Shown here: positions 22,180-34,489 of the stretch, in pieces
Layout: every line of letters begins with the position of its first letter
How positions within the stretch are numbered: the stretch's first letter is position 1
Source: Tetragonia tetragonoides
Taxonomy: Eukaryota; Streptophyta; Magnoliopsida; Caryophyllales; Aizoaceae
Assembly (NCBI GenBank): GCA_038025085.1
Contig: CM076139.1
Coordinates: forward strand, 22,275,307 to 22,339,306
Reading direction: 5' to 3'
DNA length: 64,000 nt
Program-made: the position numbers and the translations under genes
The notes under the pieces: generated by a model
Database searches by the model: none
What the model was told of the DNA's origin: nothing
Seen by the model: the letters and a program-made list of their open reading frames with translations, nothing else

Positions 22180-24248
22180 CGCTCCGTTTGGTTGGGGTGA
22201 AAACAGTTTTCCCATTTTAAGTTGTTTAGTTTACCATGAGAAGAAAAATAGTTTTCCGTTGGTGAAACACCATCTCTGATAAGTCATATAACATACATGT
22301 TTTCTCCCTTATTTTTAGTATGTTTGATTAGTTTTAGATCATCATTATTTGGGTTTATGATAATATTTAGTATTTTGCCTTTTTATTTTATGATTTCATA
22401 TTTTGTTGTGTTTTAGGCCTATTTTCTATATTATTATTATTGTGTAGGTAATATTGGCGGAATAAAGGAGAGCAAATTCTGCCCAATTCGTAATTTGGAG
22501 CAGTTTTGACAACAATTCGTATTTTGGGCATAACTCATTCGTCCGGTATCGGATTTGGATGATTCAAAATGCTACAGAAAGCCAAAAGAAGTTTTAGAAC
22601 TTTAATGTTTTACACTTTTCCAAAATCAGAACTTATCACAGACAAAATTATGATACAAGTTTCTGCAGCCCTAACTTTCCTAAATTTTGCATAACTTGAT
22701 GCCCAAGCAAAGAGAGATCTTCACCCCCCTAATAGAAGAAGATATTGCACGAAATATGGGAAGATCTTTTTTCTGATTTTGGACTCTCTTCCAGCCCAAA
22801 AGATCACGACAATCACGCTTAAAAAAGAGGCAGGAACGTTCACACGGATGCATGCAAGCAGAACATTAGTCACATAAGCTTGAGAGCAAATTAACAAAGG
22901 TTCTAGTCCAAGGAGAGTGTAAGAGTCAAGAGGGCTACAAGCCATTGGAATCGAGATGGTTCGTGACCTTTGGAGGTGGATTTTAGAGTTTGACTTATCG
23001 GGTCGAAGCGGTGCTCAAGTTTACAAGTCCGGGCTAAGAAATTGAATGAGTCTCTCTTACTTTAATACCTCTTTGTATTTAGTGTCCTAAGTTTAATTTG
23101 TTTTCAAGTGTTCAAGTTTAGTTTAGAAATCCATGTTTGGATGTTTGAGACAATTCAATTAGTTCAAATTAGAATTAATATTTTCAAGTTAATTTTAGTA
23201 TGCATGCTTGCTTAATTTAATTGACTTATGATTCATATTGTTATATGGTGTGGAGACGTCCTTCTATGTTTGAATATGAATCTATTGCTATTGTTTAATC
23301 TTTAGTACGTATACTATTGAAATAACAAATGTGTAGCAACTAATTAAGAGGTTAGTCGGTCGAACGATTGGGTCTCAATTAGGGCATTTCATGATCTAGA
23401 CAAAATTATATTCTTGCTATCTTGGATGAATTTTCCTAGAGTTAATGGTGTCTTCCTAGTATTTATTTATTTTTGAGTCTTAGGATCGAGCTGGTTCGGT
23501 TCAAGCTAGTAAAGGGAGATAGGGGAAAGCTAGCTGGTAGACTCTCTATAGTTAACCTACTAATTAACTTGGTTGTCAATGACAAAATCCGACGAAGGTA
23601 ACTAAATTGATTTGAACTTATGTGCGTAATTTGTATGCTTGTTTCACTTGTAAATACTAGATTAGTTAGTCTGTTTTCTGTTTGGTTGGTCTTAGTGATT
23701 CTTCAATAAATCCCCCAATATTTCTTTTTTCTTTTTTGTAATTTGTGAACTAGGATTAGAGTAGAAGTTATCAAGTATTAATTTTTGTCCTCGTGGGATC
23801 AACCCTTATTTATCCTATGCTATATTATTTATATGTTCATGATAGAAATATGGTTTTTGAATTTGTATTCGCAAACGACACATATCAATATCCCCGGAGC
23901 ACTAGTAGAGGACTTGATCATCAAGTTTGCTTGTCAGACTTCGGGCCATAAGATTAAACCCGCACCCGACTTGATTGGGTATCGGACCGAACTTTTGGGC
24001 CACTTTCTCAATTTCGTTTTTTATCTTCAATAAGTATAACTTTTGACTCCGATATGCATTTGAGCTGATTTGTTTTTTGAATCCACCTAACTTTTCGAGA
24101 TTGTAGCAAATTTCGTTTTTTTTAGAAAAAATAGTTTTTTAGAAAAATTGTTTTCCATTGTAGCCAAACAACCATTTTACATTGAAAATTATTTTCCACT
24201 GAAATACTTTTCAGTCAAAAAGAATTTTCCGCCCAACCGAACAGAGCC
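22180..24248. mobile_element. TTA-TSD element with terminal inverted repeats (Tourist/Harbinger-like), probably with a large insert
   Basis: The left end CGCTCCGTTTGGTTGGGGTG is matched by the inverse of the right end, GGCTCTGTTCGGTTGGGCGG. TTA flanks both ends (22177-22179 and 24249-24251). Terminal parts are typical of non-coding MITE-like DNA. The central 22280-24035 section looks like a non-coding LTR-retrotransposon remnant: it includes a CATAACTCATTCGTCCGGTA stretch and CGTGGGATCAACCCTTATTT, both of which I know from plant LTR elements. No coding capacity was seen. Confidence 0.6.
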
Positions 24249-24344
24249 TTAATATAAATGAAAGAGACACTACCCGTCCCACAGTGAGATTGTCTTAAAT
24301 AAGTTTTTGTGGTGAACATAGAACTTTGAATTGTTAGATGGTAT

Positions 24345-25331
24345 TTAAATTGAATCCCATTTACCACATTGGTTATGATCATGGAGAAAAGGACTGCCCT
24401 AAGAAGCAGCCAAAAGTTTGGAGACCTAAGCAACCTATCACCACATAACAAGATGTCCCTGTGGCTCCTACTAGTGATCGTGCTACTAGTCAGCCAACTG
24501 AGGGAGTTAATAGCTTTGTGGCTCCTTTGAATGGTGAGGAAATAATTGATGTGATCATACGTGATGGCACGGACGCTGAGCCTCCTGCTGAATGGTCTGC
24601 ACCCTAAAGGCCATAATGAAGGAATTAGTCCCACGTAAATGAAGCTCAGGTGAGTAATACCTTTCATGCACTCATGGATGCAGGGGAGGATAATATTGAA
24701 GAGGAGGAAAATATTGATATACCTGTTGTTGGTGCACTTGGCCAAAATCATCTGCTACCAAGTGCGGATGAATTTTGATAATTTTGCTGTATGGAATGTG
24801 CGGGGTATAAATGGCCCTGAAAAGTAGAAAGAAATCTCCCATTTCAGCTTGATTATTAAATTGGGTTTAGTTGGTTTGGTAGAGACTAAAATAAGATATC
24901 AAAATTTCCAGACATGTTATAATAACCTGTTTCCTAATTGGGGTTCTTTTATGAATTCTGATTATGATCCTAGAGGTAGGATTTTGGTGATGTGGCGCCC
25001 TTTGTTTTTTCATGTTACCATTCTCAAAGCTGATGCGCAATTTGTTCAATGTATGGTGGTTCATCTAACAACTCAGAGATCCTTTATGATTAAATTTATC
25101 TATGGCTATAACTCTGTGGATGAAAGGATGACATTTTGGGATTCTTTGAAGAGTGCTAATGGCAGTATTTCTATCCCATGGATTCTCTTAGGGAATTTTA
25201 ATAGTGTTTTGCAGCTAGATGACATGATTGGGGGCAACAAGGTGACTTTTGCTTAAAGTAGAGATTTTAGTGAGTGTATCACCTCTAGCAAACTGGTTGA
25301 AATGTATGAGTGGATATTCATTTTGTATAGC
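24345..25331 (+). pseudogene. LINE fragment: zinc knuckle and AP-endonuclease start of ORF2
   Basis: A zinc-knuckle-like end of ORF1 (GYDHGEKDCPKKQPKVWRPK, about 24370) is followed by ORF2: WNVRGINGPEK at about 24785, then a stop. The AP-endonuclease-like segment follows at 24849-25256 with LVGLVETKIR and WILLGNFNSVLQLDDMIGG. The usual catalytic motif is GDFN; here Asp is replaced by Asn. Several stops occur. The LINE is cut at 25332 by an LTR fragment, so RT is missing. The order fits L1-type plant LINEs. Confidence 0.8.
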
Positions 25332-26373
25332 TGTAGACGCCTAAAAAGCGTCGTCAGATTTCTCCGCAAATGCCCGATGATGAAAGGAGTAATTTATAAA
25401 CTTGAATGCTATTTTTGCTTTGATAGGTAAAAGAAGGTCTCAGGTTTTTCCTCGATCACTCTTTTATTTCGATCACATTCAAAAGCCTCGTTCAAGAGCT
25501 TTCCAACGACATCTCTCATGTCTTTTTTCGACCCCCGGTTGCAAAGTTGCTAACCGAGGGTAAAACTGTCTTTTACCGTGTAGGGGTAAAACGGTATTTT
25601 TGCATTTTCGGATCATTAAAGTTTCCTCCGAAAATCCAAAATTGACTGGATGTGGTCATTATGACGACATACAGCTGGCAGCCCCACAGCCGCCAACGGC
25701 CCTGACATTTCAGCCAGGGCCGCCAGCGGCTGTGGCGAGTGCCATCAGCGGCTCTCGCGAGGGCCTCCAGCCTACTTCTTTCCCTATAAATACGACCCTC
25801 CTCCCTCAGTTCAAAATACACAGTCTACAGTTGACAACCTCTATTCTCAGTTGAGTATTTCTGAGCTTCTCCCTCTTTCTTCTACAAAATTATTCTATTC
25901 TCGGTTGAGTACTCCCGAGCTTCCCCCTCTTTCTTTACTTGAGATCTTGTTTTTACTATTCAATTGCTAAATAGCCTACAGTTCAGGTACTAACTCTTGA
26001 GGGTTCAAATTAAATTAATTGCTTAACTATTTATGTTCTAGTAGTCAAAATGTAGATATCATGCAAATCATGCTCTTTATTGCTTCCTAAATACTGTCTT
26101 TCAATTCTGTAAATAAGCATGTTTAGTTGTTGTAATGCTCAACTTGCCAATCGAATGCATGTCTACATAAGGGTCATTAATAAATGTCGTGATGCTTGTG
26201 ATGAACCAATTAATAGTTTAATCTAGGTTGTTAATCCGGTTTTGTGTGGGAATCATGTCTTTAAATTATTAAGAAAACTTGAGTTAGTAGAGGCCGTCAT
26301 AAAACAGACGAGTTAGGTGCCTAACACCTTCCCACCTCGTACCTTCGCCCCCGAACCCTTTATTCTTGGGTAC
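25332..26373 (+). mobile_element. Truncated LTR of the Tat-like family
   Basis: Starts TGTAGACGCC and follows the 3' LTR (15516 on), including the palindromes (25685-25762) and a CTATAAATAC TATA box near 25783. It stops in CTTGGGTAC, equal to about 16605 in the full LTR, where another LTR begins. About 260 bp of its 3' end are missing. Confidence 0.9.
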
Positions 26374-27872
26374 TGTAGACTACCTGGATTTCTCGGGCCG
26401 ACGGGTAGCCTAGGAAAACGTCATTGTTTGTGAATCTTTCGAGTGTTAATGCACGTGAAGATTTATCCTTTGTACTATGGACATGATTAAGATTGTCAGA
26501 AGTTTCCACCAAATTTAAGGAAATTTGGAACCCTTAGAATCAAGTCAATAGTCTAAAAAGACGTCAACTCGATTCCTTTGCACCCCAATCCGTATTGGGG
26601 AAATTGACTTCATAAATGAGTTCGGGGGCGTCAGTACGAGTTAGGAAGGTGTTAGGCACCCAACTCGCCCATTAACGACAACGGTCTCTACTAATCGATT
26701 CAATGCAATTATTAATTCTACGGTTCCAAACAAAGTTCAATTTTTGTCCAAGTCCCTAGTTTTAACTAATGGGTTGAACAAACATTACTAATGTGACCAC
26801 TTAACAACTTATCAAATTTACATGCTTTTAATGCTGAAAACAATAAATATGCTAAACTTGCAAATTAGAAGACAAACAAGACGATTCATCCACCAATTCA
26901 CAAACAAAGCATAGTTTATAACAAAGAGTAATAAAATAAATGCATTCATTCATTAATTGGGTTTAATACAAGCCCTTTTTGCTCAAAACGTGTCATGCAT
27001 GTACATATCACATAAACCAAAATCGTTAGTAGATAACAAGCAAATATAAAATTTAATGAAAACCCTCAGGCTGGATTACCTGGATGCTCACAATGAACTT
27101 ATTGGGTTTGATGCTTGAACTCTTGCTCTTGATGAAGTATGAAGGTTTATTTTGTGGTGATGGGGCTAGCCTAAAGAAGGAGTAGAATTAGAATTTAGGG
27201 TTTATTATGAGAGAGATTACTTAGAGAACCAACTTTTAGTCTGCAACTGCCATCAAAAAGACCAACCTACAGAGAATGTCCAACCTCTTCAACTGAACCC
27301 TAAGGTTTGTTTATATAGAAGAGGGGGAGCTGCCAGAGTTTAGCACGGAAATCGAATGGCCCTCGAATTTGGCCGTCCGCAAGAAAGGGTCCAGGCGGCC
27401 ATGCAGCTAGGCCAAGCGGTTGAACCGCTAGGATAAGCAGTTGAACCGCTTGGCCTAGCGGCATAGCAGCTTGGCCTAGCTGCATAGCTGCTTGTCCTAG
27501 CGGCCGCCGCTTGGACCTGGAGTGTCCTGCCTGCATAGGCGCCTAACATGATTTCTAAGCGGGGAAGGCTATTCCGAGGGGGTCCATGCGGGATTGGCTG
27601 AGTTTCCTTGTTTGACCAAGGGTTGACTCAAGGGTTTGGGTTCCCTTTCGGGCTCTTGTGCTCAAAGAGGTCTATCTCTCAGTTTTGGACTCTAAATGAG
27701 TTATGTTCAACTGGTTTGGATCACATATACAAAAGGTTTCCACATGTTAATTCAAATGAACTGGGCTAATCATCAGAGCAATATTCTCGCAACCCAAGTT
27801 CGAGCAAAATCCAATCCTTTCATCATCGGGTTATTAGGGGACTTAACATAAACACAATTTTTGGTGTCTACA
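26374..27872 (-). mobile_element. Related LTR in minus orientation (family B)
   Basis: Read on the minus strand, it starts TGTAGACACC and ends GTAGTCTACA, 1499 bp. It shares features with family A: the start, a CCCGATGATGAAAGGA segment and a GTTAGGCACCCAACTCGCCC segment. It contains AGCGGTTGAACCGCT-type palindromes at 27410-27510. The purine tract AACGTAAGGGCTTC lies at its right border, so it is the 3' LTR of an element extending to the right. It interrupts the LTR fragment ending at 26373. Confidence 0.8.
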
Positions 27873-29043
27873 GAAGCCCTTACGTTGGCCGAACTCGAAT
27901 AGAGCGAAGGTCATAGTATTCTTGTGCCAATACCTGCATGATTCAACAAACAGGCAAACTGAGTGAGGTGACAAACAGTTAGAGAAAAGCAAGCATTAGA
28001 GGATAAAGTAATATTTTCTCCGGTTTATTTGACCGAGAGTTTAACCTATGTTGTAGGTCACACAATAAACATTCTTCGATTATCAGTCGAACGGATAGAC
28101 CCTATGCTGTCGGTCACACAATAAAATATTCATTAGAAATAAATTAGGTAATAAATGATAAAAATCCTACGATTTTCAGTCGAAGGGAGACCCTGTGCTG
28201 TACGTCACACAATAAACGTCATTCGATATCAGTCGAAGGGGAATCCTGCGCTGTAGGTTACACAATAAAATATTTCGTTAGAAATAAAATAATAAATGAA
28301 AAATCCTTCGATTTTTAGTCGAAGGGAGACCCTGTGCTGTAGGTCACACATAAATGTCCTTTGATTATCAGTCGAAGGGGAACCCTGTACTGTAGGTTAC
28401 AAAATAAAATATTTCGTTAGAAATAAAATAATAAATGATAAAAATCCTTCGATTTTTAGTCGAAGGGAGACCCTGTGCTGTAGGTCACACAATAAACGTC
28501 CTTCGATTATCAGTCGAAGGGAACCCTATGCTGTAGGCTACACAATAAAATACTTCGTTAGAAGTAAAATAAATAGTAAATGTGATTGTAAAGGGTAATA
28601 AAATATTGCCCAGATCTTTGGTCAGACACAAGCCCATGCCATAGGCCGAGTATAAATGTACAAATCAGTTGGTTTAAGTAGTTCCGCTTTCATAAACGGA
28701 CTTTGGCGCGCAAATAACTGCTATGGGCCTCACGTGGGGCCCACTGGTTTGGAACCAATGGCCCTGAATAGAATATTATAAGAGGAGAAGTGTTAGGCGA
28801 CCAAACTGCCAGTGCAAACGGCTAAACCGCTTGGTGGAGCGGCCATGCCGCTGGCTGTAGCAGTTGAACCGCTCTGCCAAACGATTGAGCTGTTTGGGCA
28901 AGCGGCCAAGCCGCGTGGCTAGCGGTTCAACCGCCAACCAAGCGGTTTGACCGTCCACTTGGACAGTTCGACCAGTCGCTAGGTTTCACGGGTGGAACAA
29001 AAGAAAAAGAGGGGGGGAGGCCGAAATGATCTTCTTCCATTTC

Positions 29044-29083
<40 letters not shown>

Positions 29084-29092
29084 CTTCATTTT
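27873..29092 (-). mobile_element. 3' internal region of the family B element, non-coding
   Basis: Follows the purine tract of the minus-strand LTR. It contains a 140-bp tandem array and a palindrome-rich section (28795-28980) with AGCGGTTCAACCGC-like units, then a (TC)n run at 29046-29080. No gag-pol is present before the chromovirus LTR begins at 29093. The rest of the element is missing or displaced. Confidence 0.6.
28030..28590. repeat. Tandem array of ~140-bp units, about four copies
   Basis: The units repeat at 28166, 28305 and 28446 (139 and 141 bp apart). Each has two related halves with stem-loops such as CTTCGATTTTTAGTCGAAG and the phrase CCCTGTGCTGTAGGTCACAC. It lies in the 3' region of the minus-strand element, where Tat relatives carry variable tandem repeats. 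Confidence 0.9.
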
Positions 29093-31069
29093 TGTAACAC
29101 CCCGAATTTTCGTCTAATTTAAAACCATTTAAAATCACGAGTTGCAGCGGAAAAACCCTAGAAATTCTAAGCGTTACCGCCGTATTTAATGTTCAAATTA
29201 AATACAAGCCTAGAAAGAAGCAAAATGTTTATATCCCAAACACACGTACTAGATAATTAAATAATAACTATCTTTCAACTAACTTAAAACAAATAATCCA
29301 AACAAATTAAGAAATATTAAACTATTAATTCTCATGCGAGAGAATTAATCTCATTATAATACAAGTCATAATAAAACCAATTCCGAAGTCTAAAAACAAT
29401 AAAAAGTAAATTTTTCTTAGAAGATATACAATTTTCTTGGTTCGCCTTCTCACTAGCTCTATTCCACGAGCTACAATTCCTGTCAATCTACTCCTCCATA
29501 TAGACGAATTCCATATAGGTTCATTATAGGCCCATCATTGAAGAGAAATGAAAAACAAACACAAGTAAAAAGAAAAACAACCAATCAGCTACGCCGAGTA
29601 ATTCATAACCACATAGGCCATTTAAATCTCCAAGTTAAGCCAACATGCTCAATTAAAAATAACAATAATGCTTTAAGAAAATAAAAGATAACATGCTTTA
29701 ATTTAAAGACACGCATAAACACCAATTAATAAATCCAATATTTATTATTATCCATTAGCCAAGTTTATTAGAGAGAAGAGAATCGCATGAATGTCAGAAC
29801 CAACCGCAGAAGATTCAATAGGATCAAAAGTCCTGTGCATATTAGCAATGAGGGATCAACCATCCCGGAGTATAGATGACTCTCAAAGTACTTCTAGATG
29901 TTCCTAAGTATGAATACCATCTCTCAACCCTTATGTTTACAAGAAGAATAGTTTCACAATAAAACTTCACTTGCCCAATTACTCATGTATGGATACAAGC
30001 TTTAACCAAATACGTTGGGGCCACACCCGCTCATGTGAAACCCACTCAACGTACCAATTGACATTCCCATTCGCTCCCTTTGGTGGATCCATTACCAAAG
30101 AAATCTTAACTCTCAAATCCATTAATTCAAAGGTGATCACATAGTCAAGTAAATCACATATCTTGGAAATTCTCAAGTAACACAATATGGTTATAATTTC
30201 CGATGACAAAATATACGTAAAATGGCAACTAGGCCTCTCTTCATAACCATCTAGTTCAATACCTTTAAATAGGTTCCAATAGTTAAAGTTCATTTCAACT
30301 TATTGAAGTAACATGCTTACTAACATAATCCACATGCTTACAAACATGATACAAAAATAGCAATATAAGCTATATTACAATTGAACAATTATTAACATAA
30401 TTTTTGTTCAATGATCACAACAAAAATCATGTATCACCTCACATGAATCTCAACAAGTAGTCATTGTTACACAAAGTGAATTTTCAACATTTATCACATG
30501 CATTCACTAACATTTAACTCTTACTTGTAAATTTAGGATCAAAATTGAACAAGAGAATGAATTATGAAAGAGGGCCAAAATTCTCTTTCTTCTTCTCCTG
30601 GGTCGACGGTGGTGAGTGAGAGAGAGAGAGAGCCGTGTGTTTTTATTATTATTTTTGTTTATTAAAGTGTCAGTTGTTTTAGAAGTAGAGTATATTTAGG
30701 AACCCAAATATACTCCTTTCCCACAACTTCTCCTTTCCTAAAATCTCTCCTAAGACCACTCCACAATCCACCAATTTAGGTAACAAATTTTAAAACAAAA
30801 ATTCTGATTTTTCTCCCCATAATTTCGGCTAGTAGAGCTGAAAATTATGGCCCCTTTTTGCATTATAATTTTCGGCCATAACCGAAAATTATTAAGCCCA
30901 AATGATTTAATTAGTTTTGGCACAATTATAATTAATTATATCCAAAACAAAACTCAATCATTAATTAGGCACTTTAATTCATGAGCCCAATAAATATTTC
31001 AAATCCAAAATTGCATTTTCTTTTTCAGTAATTATTATTCTAAAATGAATAATAATACGGGGTATTACA
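29093..31069 (-). repeat. 3' LTR of a minus-strand chromovirus
   Basis: 1977 bp bounded by TGTAACACCCC and GGGGTATTACA on the plus strand. The adjoining purine tract, read on the minus strand, is AAGGGGGTAAGG at about 31072-31083. The chromovirus pol remnant lies immediately to the right in matching orientation. It is distantly like the solo LTR at 49670-52347. Confidence 0.85.
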
Positions 31070-31240
31070 TCCTTACCCCCTTAAAAGAAGTTTCATCCTC
31101 GAAACTTAGGATAACCACCAAAGTGAAGCTAGTTCCATCATGCAAAGTTTTTCACCACACTTTCAAAGTTCAACACAACAATGCAACTCGAAAGTTTAAA
31201 AGTTTTCACAACTTTTTCAAATAACAAAATGAGCATGATG

Positions 31241-31265
31241 CAATGCAATGCAATGCAATGCAATG
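31241..31265. repeat. (CAATG)5 microsatellite
   Basis: Five perfect CAATG units between the chromovirus LTR and its pol remnant. Confidence 0.9.
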
Positions 31266-31329
31266 GGTTTTCCAGTCTTAAATTTCTTTTCTTTTGTGGA
31301 TTGTTACACCCTTCCTCCCTTAAAAAGGT

Positions 31330-33220
31330 TTCGACCTCGAAAATAAGGTTAAGTACCTTGTTCGAACAGTTGAGGATAATGCTTGCGCATATCAGCCTCA
31401 GTCTCCCAAGTCGCTTCTTCGACTTTGTGGTTAGCCCACAACACTTTCACAAGATTGATCGTAGACGCATAAGTTTTCTTCGTTTCTTGTTTAGGATCCT
31501 CACAGGTTTAGTTCGTTTCTCGAGGACTCGAACTGGTTGCTCTTCATAGGTAAGTGTGTCATCTAACACTACCTTTTCAGGATTCAGCACATGACTTGGA
31601 TTATGGTGATACCTCTTGAGTTGTGACACGAGGAACACATCGTGCACTTTCTCCAAATCCATAGGCATAGCAAGCCTATAAGCGACCTCTCCAATTCTTT
31701 CAAGAATCTCATAGGGTCCAATATACTTTGGGCTAAGCTTTCCTTTGAGCCCAAATCTCATCACTCCACGAGTAGGTAATACTTTGAGAAGTACCTTCTA
31801 ACCAACTTGGAATTCCTCCATTCGCCAATGTTGATCTGCATAGGTTTTCTGTCTATCTTGTGCAGCTTTCATCTTCTCTTGGACAAGTTTCACTTGATCC
31901 ACAGTTTCTTAGATAAAATCCGGACCCAAAACAAAGGTCTCACTTATGTCGTTCCAACACGTAGGAGATCGACACTTCCTTCCATATAGCGCCTCGTAAG
32001 GTGCTTTACCAATGCTCGCATGGTAGCTATTGTTGTAGGAGAATTCGATCAAAGGCAAACTCTTCTCCCAAGAGTCCTTCATCTCTAGAGCACAAGCTCT
32101 CAACATGTCTTCCAACGTCTGAATAGTACGCTCTGTTTGACCAAATGTCGCAGGATGAAATGTCGTACTAAATTTCAACTTTGTACCAAAAGCGTTCTGC
32201 AATTTGTCCCAAAAGTTCGACAAGAATCTCGAATAACTGTCTGATACAATGTCTTTAGGCACTCCATGTAACCTTAAAACTTCTTTCACATAAGCTTCAG
32301 CGAGTTGGTCCATCGACCAAGTCTTCTTCATTGCAATGAATCTCGCCGTTTTCGTCAATTGATCGACAATAACCCAAATAGTGTCCTTCCTGGACCTCGT
32401 CTTTGGTAATCCAGTCACAAAATCCATCGAGATTGAATCCCATTTCCATCCAGGAATTTCCAGCGATTGAACAAGACCTCCAGGTCTTCTATGCTTGATC
32501 TTCACCTTTTGACAAGTACGACACCTTGCCACATACTCAGCACACTCTCGCTTAATGTTTGTCCATCAAAACTCAAGTTTCAAGTCTTTGTACAACTTAT
32601 CACCACCTGGGTGAATAGAATACGCAGTTCCATGCGCCTCATCTAGAATCGTTCTCTTCAGCTCGGCGTTGTTTGGTACACACACCAACGCCCCTTCATC
32701 TTGATCGTACCATCATCAAGAATCTCATAATCAGGATGCTTCCCATCCTTAATCTTGACACGTAACTCCTCTAGAAACGGGTCATGATCTTGCAACTGTC
32801 GAATCTCATCATAGATCGACGGTCACACTACAAGTGCATTCAGCAACACTATAGTCTCACCTTGTTGAACAACTTCTAAGTCCAACTTTCTGAATTCCTC
32901 ACACAAGTCATATGGTAGAACAATCATGTTATTCACAGTGTGTGGATTCTTCCTACTCAACCCATCAGCTACTACATTGGCCTTTCCCTCGTGATACTGA
33001 ATATCCAGATCGTATTCAGATATCAACTCGAGTCATCTCCGTTGCCTCATATTCAACTACTTTTGAGTGAAGATATACTTCAAACTCTTGTGATATGTAA
33101 AGATCTTGCAATGAGCTCCATACAAATAATGCCTCCAGATTTTCAAGACAAATATCACAGCAGCTAACTCCATGTAATGAGTAGGGTAATTCTTCTCATG
33201 CACTTTTAACTGGCGAGAGA
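31330..33220 (-). pseudogene. Chromovirus pol remnant: RNase H, integrase, chromodomain
   Basis: Minus-strand order: RNase H C-terminal half ([20 protein letters not shown] near 33200-33150, then ISEYDLDIQYHEGKANVVADGLS near 33025-32960); integrase zinc domain with CRTCQKVK at about 32525; integrase core at 32532-31909 with Asp in SMDFVTGLP, Asp in DIVSD and Glu in GQTERTIQTLEDML; C-terminal GPYEILERIG domain; and a chromodomain-like end (WANHKVEEATWETEADMR, about 31435-31380). Stops and frame changes break it, one as TGA in place of a Trp codon near 32563. The homology ends abruptly at about 33220, so RT, protease and gag are lost. It belongs with Tekay/Del-like chromoviruses. Confidence 0.9.
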
Positions 33221-33661
33221 CACAAACAGGAAGCCAATTTGACAGCAGAATGCATGGATTTTTCTCAACAGAAGGAAGAAGAGAAATTAGTAATCCACAA
33301 TTAACAGTCCTAAGCAAAAGGCAGTTTCTCGATCAATTATCACACAAGGGTACTACTAGCTAGGTGCCAAGTTCTTGGGTACGATTTCATGAATTGGTGT
33401 TGGACAAACAGATTTTCCCAGCTTTAGACTTGTTCTGAAATGATTTCTAATATGGTGTCCACATAGGCACGGAGCTACTTAATCATCATGAAGTCCCATG
33501 ATAATTCAAAAAGAGGCCATCTAAACCTATTAATTAATATCTACCACCTTACCTGCTCAAATAATATTCAAGCACATGTCAAATCTACTTAACTTTTAGG
33601 GCCATCAACCCCATATTGCCTAGACCCCAAGTATTCTCCATTTTCCTTAAGAATTGAGATA
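33221..33661. other. Unassigned sequence at the chromovirus breakpoint
   Basis: No gene or repeat is recognisable in this stretch. The change from RNase H homology to unrelated sequence occurs at about 33215-33225. Confidence 0.4.
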
Positions 33662-33896
33662 GGCTCCGTTTGATTCAATTGAATTTCACGTAACTGAACT
33701 TAACTTAACTTAACTGAACTTAATTATTATAATCATTATAATATTCATTATAATTATGATAACTATTATTATAATAATCTAAACTGAACTGGACTGAACT
33801 TAATAGCACTGAACTGGACTGAACTGAACTTAAGTGCACTAAACTGAATTGAACTGAAATTAATTTAAGTGAAATCAAGTTGAATCAAACAGAGTC
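33662..33896. mobile_element. MITE with CTGAACTTAA-rich body, TSD ATA
   Basis: 235 bp. The left end GGCTCCGTTTGATTCAATTG is matched by the inverse of the right end, GACTCTGTTTGATTCAACTTG. ATA flanks both ends (33659-33661 and 33897-33899). The body is made of repeated (A/C)TGAACT units that can fold on themselves. Confidence 0.8.
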
Positions 33897-34015
33897 ATAG
33901 TGTATAACAGGAGAGCCCCTTATCCAAGCTGAGTTTCAACCATGTGCGGACTGATGACAATTGTGTAAATCACAAGGGATGACGGAGGGCAAGCAACAAC
34001 TTTATCACCAACCTG

Positions 34016-34312
34016 TAGTGGCGTATCCATGGAGGTACAAGAGGGTACAGGCGTCGACCCTTTTTTCGGTAATTTTTTTGTCAGTTTTATAAAGTATATA
34101 TATTATGGAAGGCATTTTGTATCATAAATACTTGGGTAGAGTATTGGCATGACTTCTTTTCTATTACCTTGTAGATTGTAGGTTCAAATCTTTGGAGCAA
34201 CTATTTTCTAACTATTTTTTATACGTTGAGTGTCAAATGAACCATATTAAAAAAAAAAAAAAAAATCTTATCCAATTTGTACCCAAGTACTAAATTCCTG
34301 GATACGTCACTG
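34016..34312. mobile_element. Possible MITE with TAGTGGCGTATCCA / TGGATACGTCACTG ends
   Basis: The ends are imperfect inverted repeats (AGTGGCGTATCCA against CAGTGACGTATCCA), about 297 bp apart, enclosing AT-rich sequence with an A run. The ends look hAT-like, but no matching 8-bp target duplication is seen, so the boundaries are uncertain. Confidence 0.45.
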
Positions 34313-34489
34313 CTCGCAAGCTGAAAACATATTTTTCTATTAGGCAGTTTCAGGCAGGAGGAACCCAGACCATGAATCCTTCGATCTCATCTGTTGGTTC
34401 TAATTTGATAATTTATTTGAAAATATGACTAGTTTAGACCATGTGCCATGCAAGAACTCGCCGGTTTGGCTTATATATATATATGTGTG

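Noticed and set aside
28776..28958. 60-residue minus frame
   Set aside because: Made of repeated AGCGGTT/AACCGCT palindromic units; no protein family.
34016..34312. hAT assignment for the inverted-repeat element
   Set aside because: Flanking 8-bp sequences do not match, so the family was left open.
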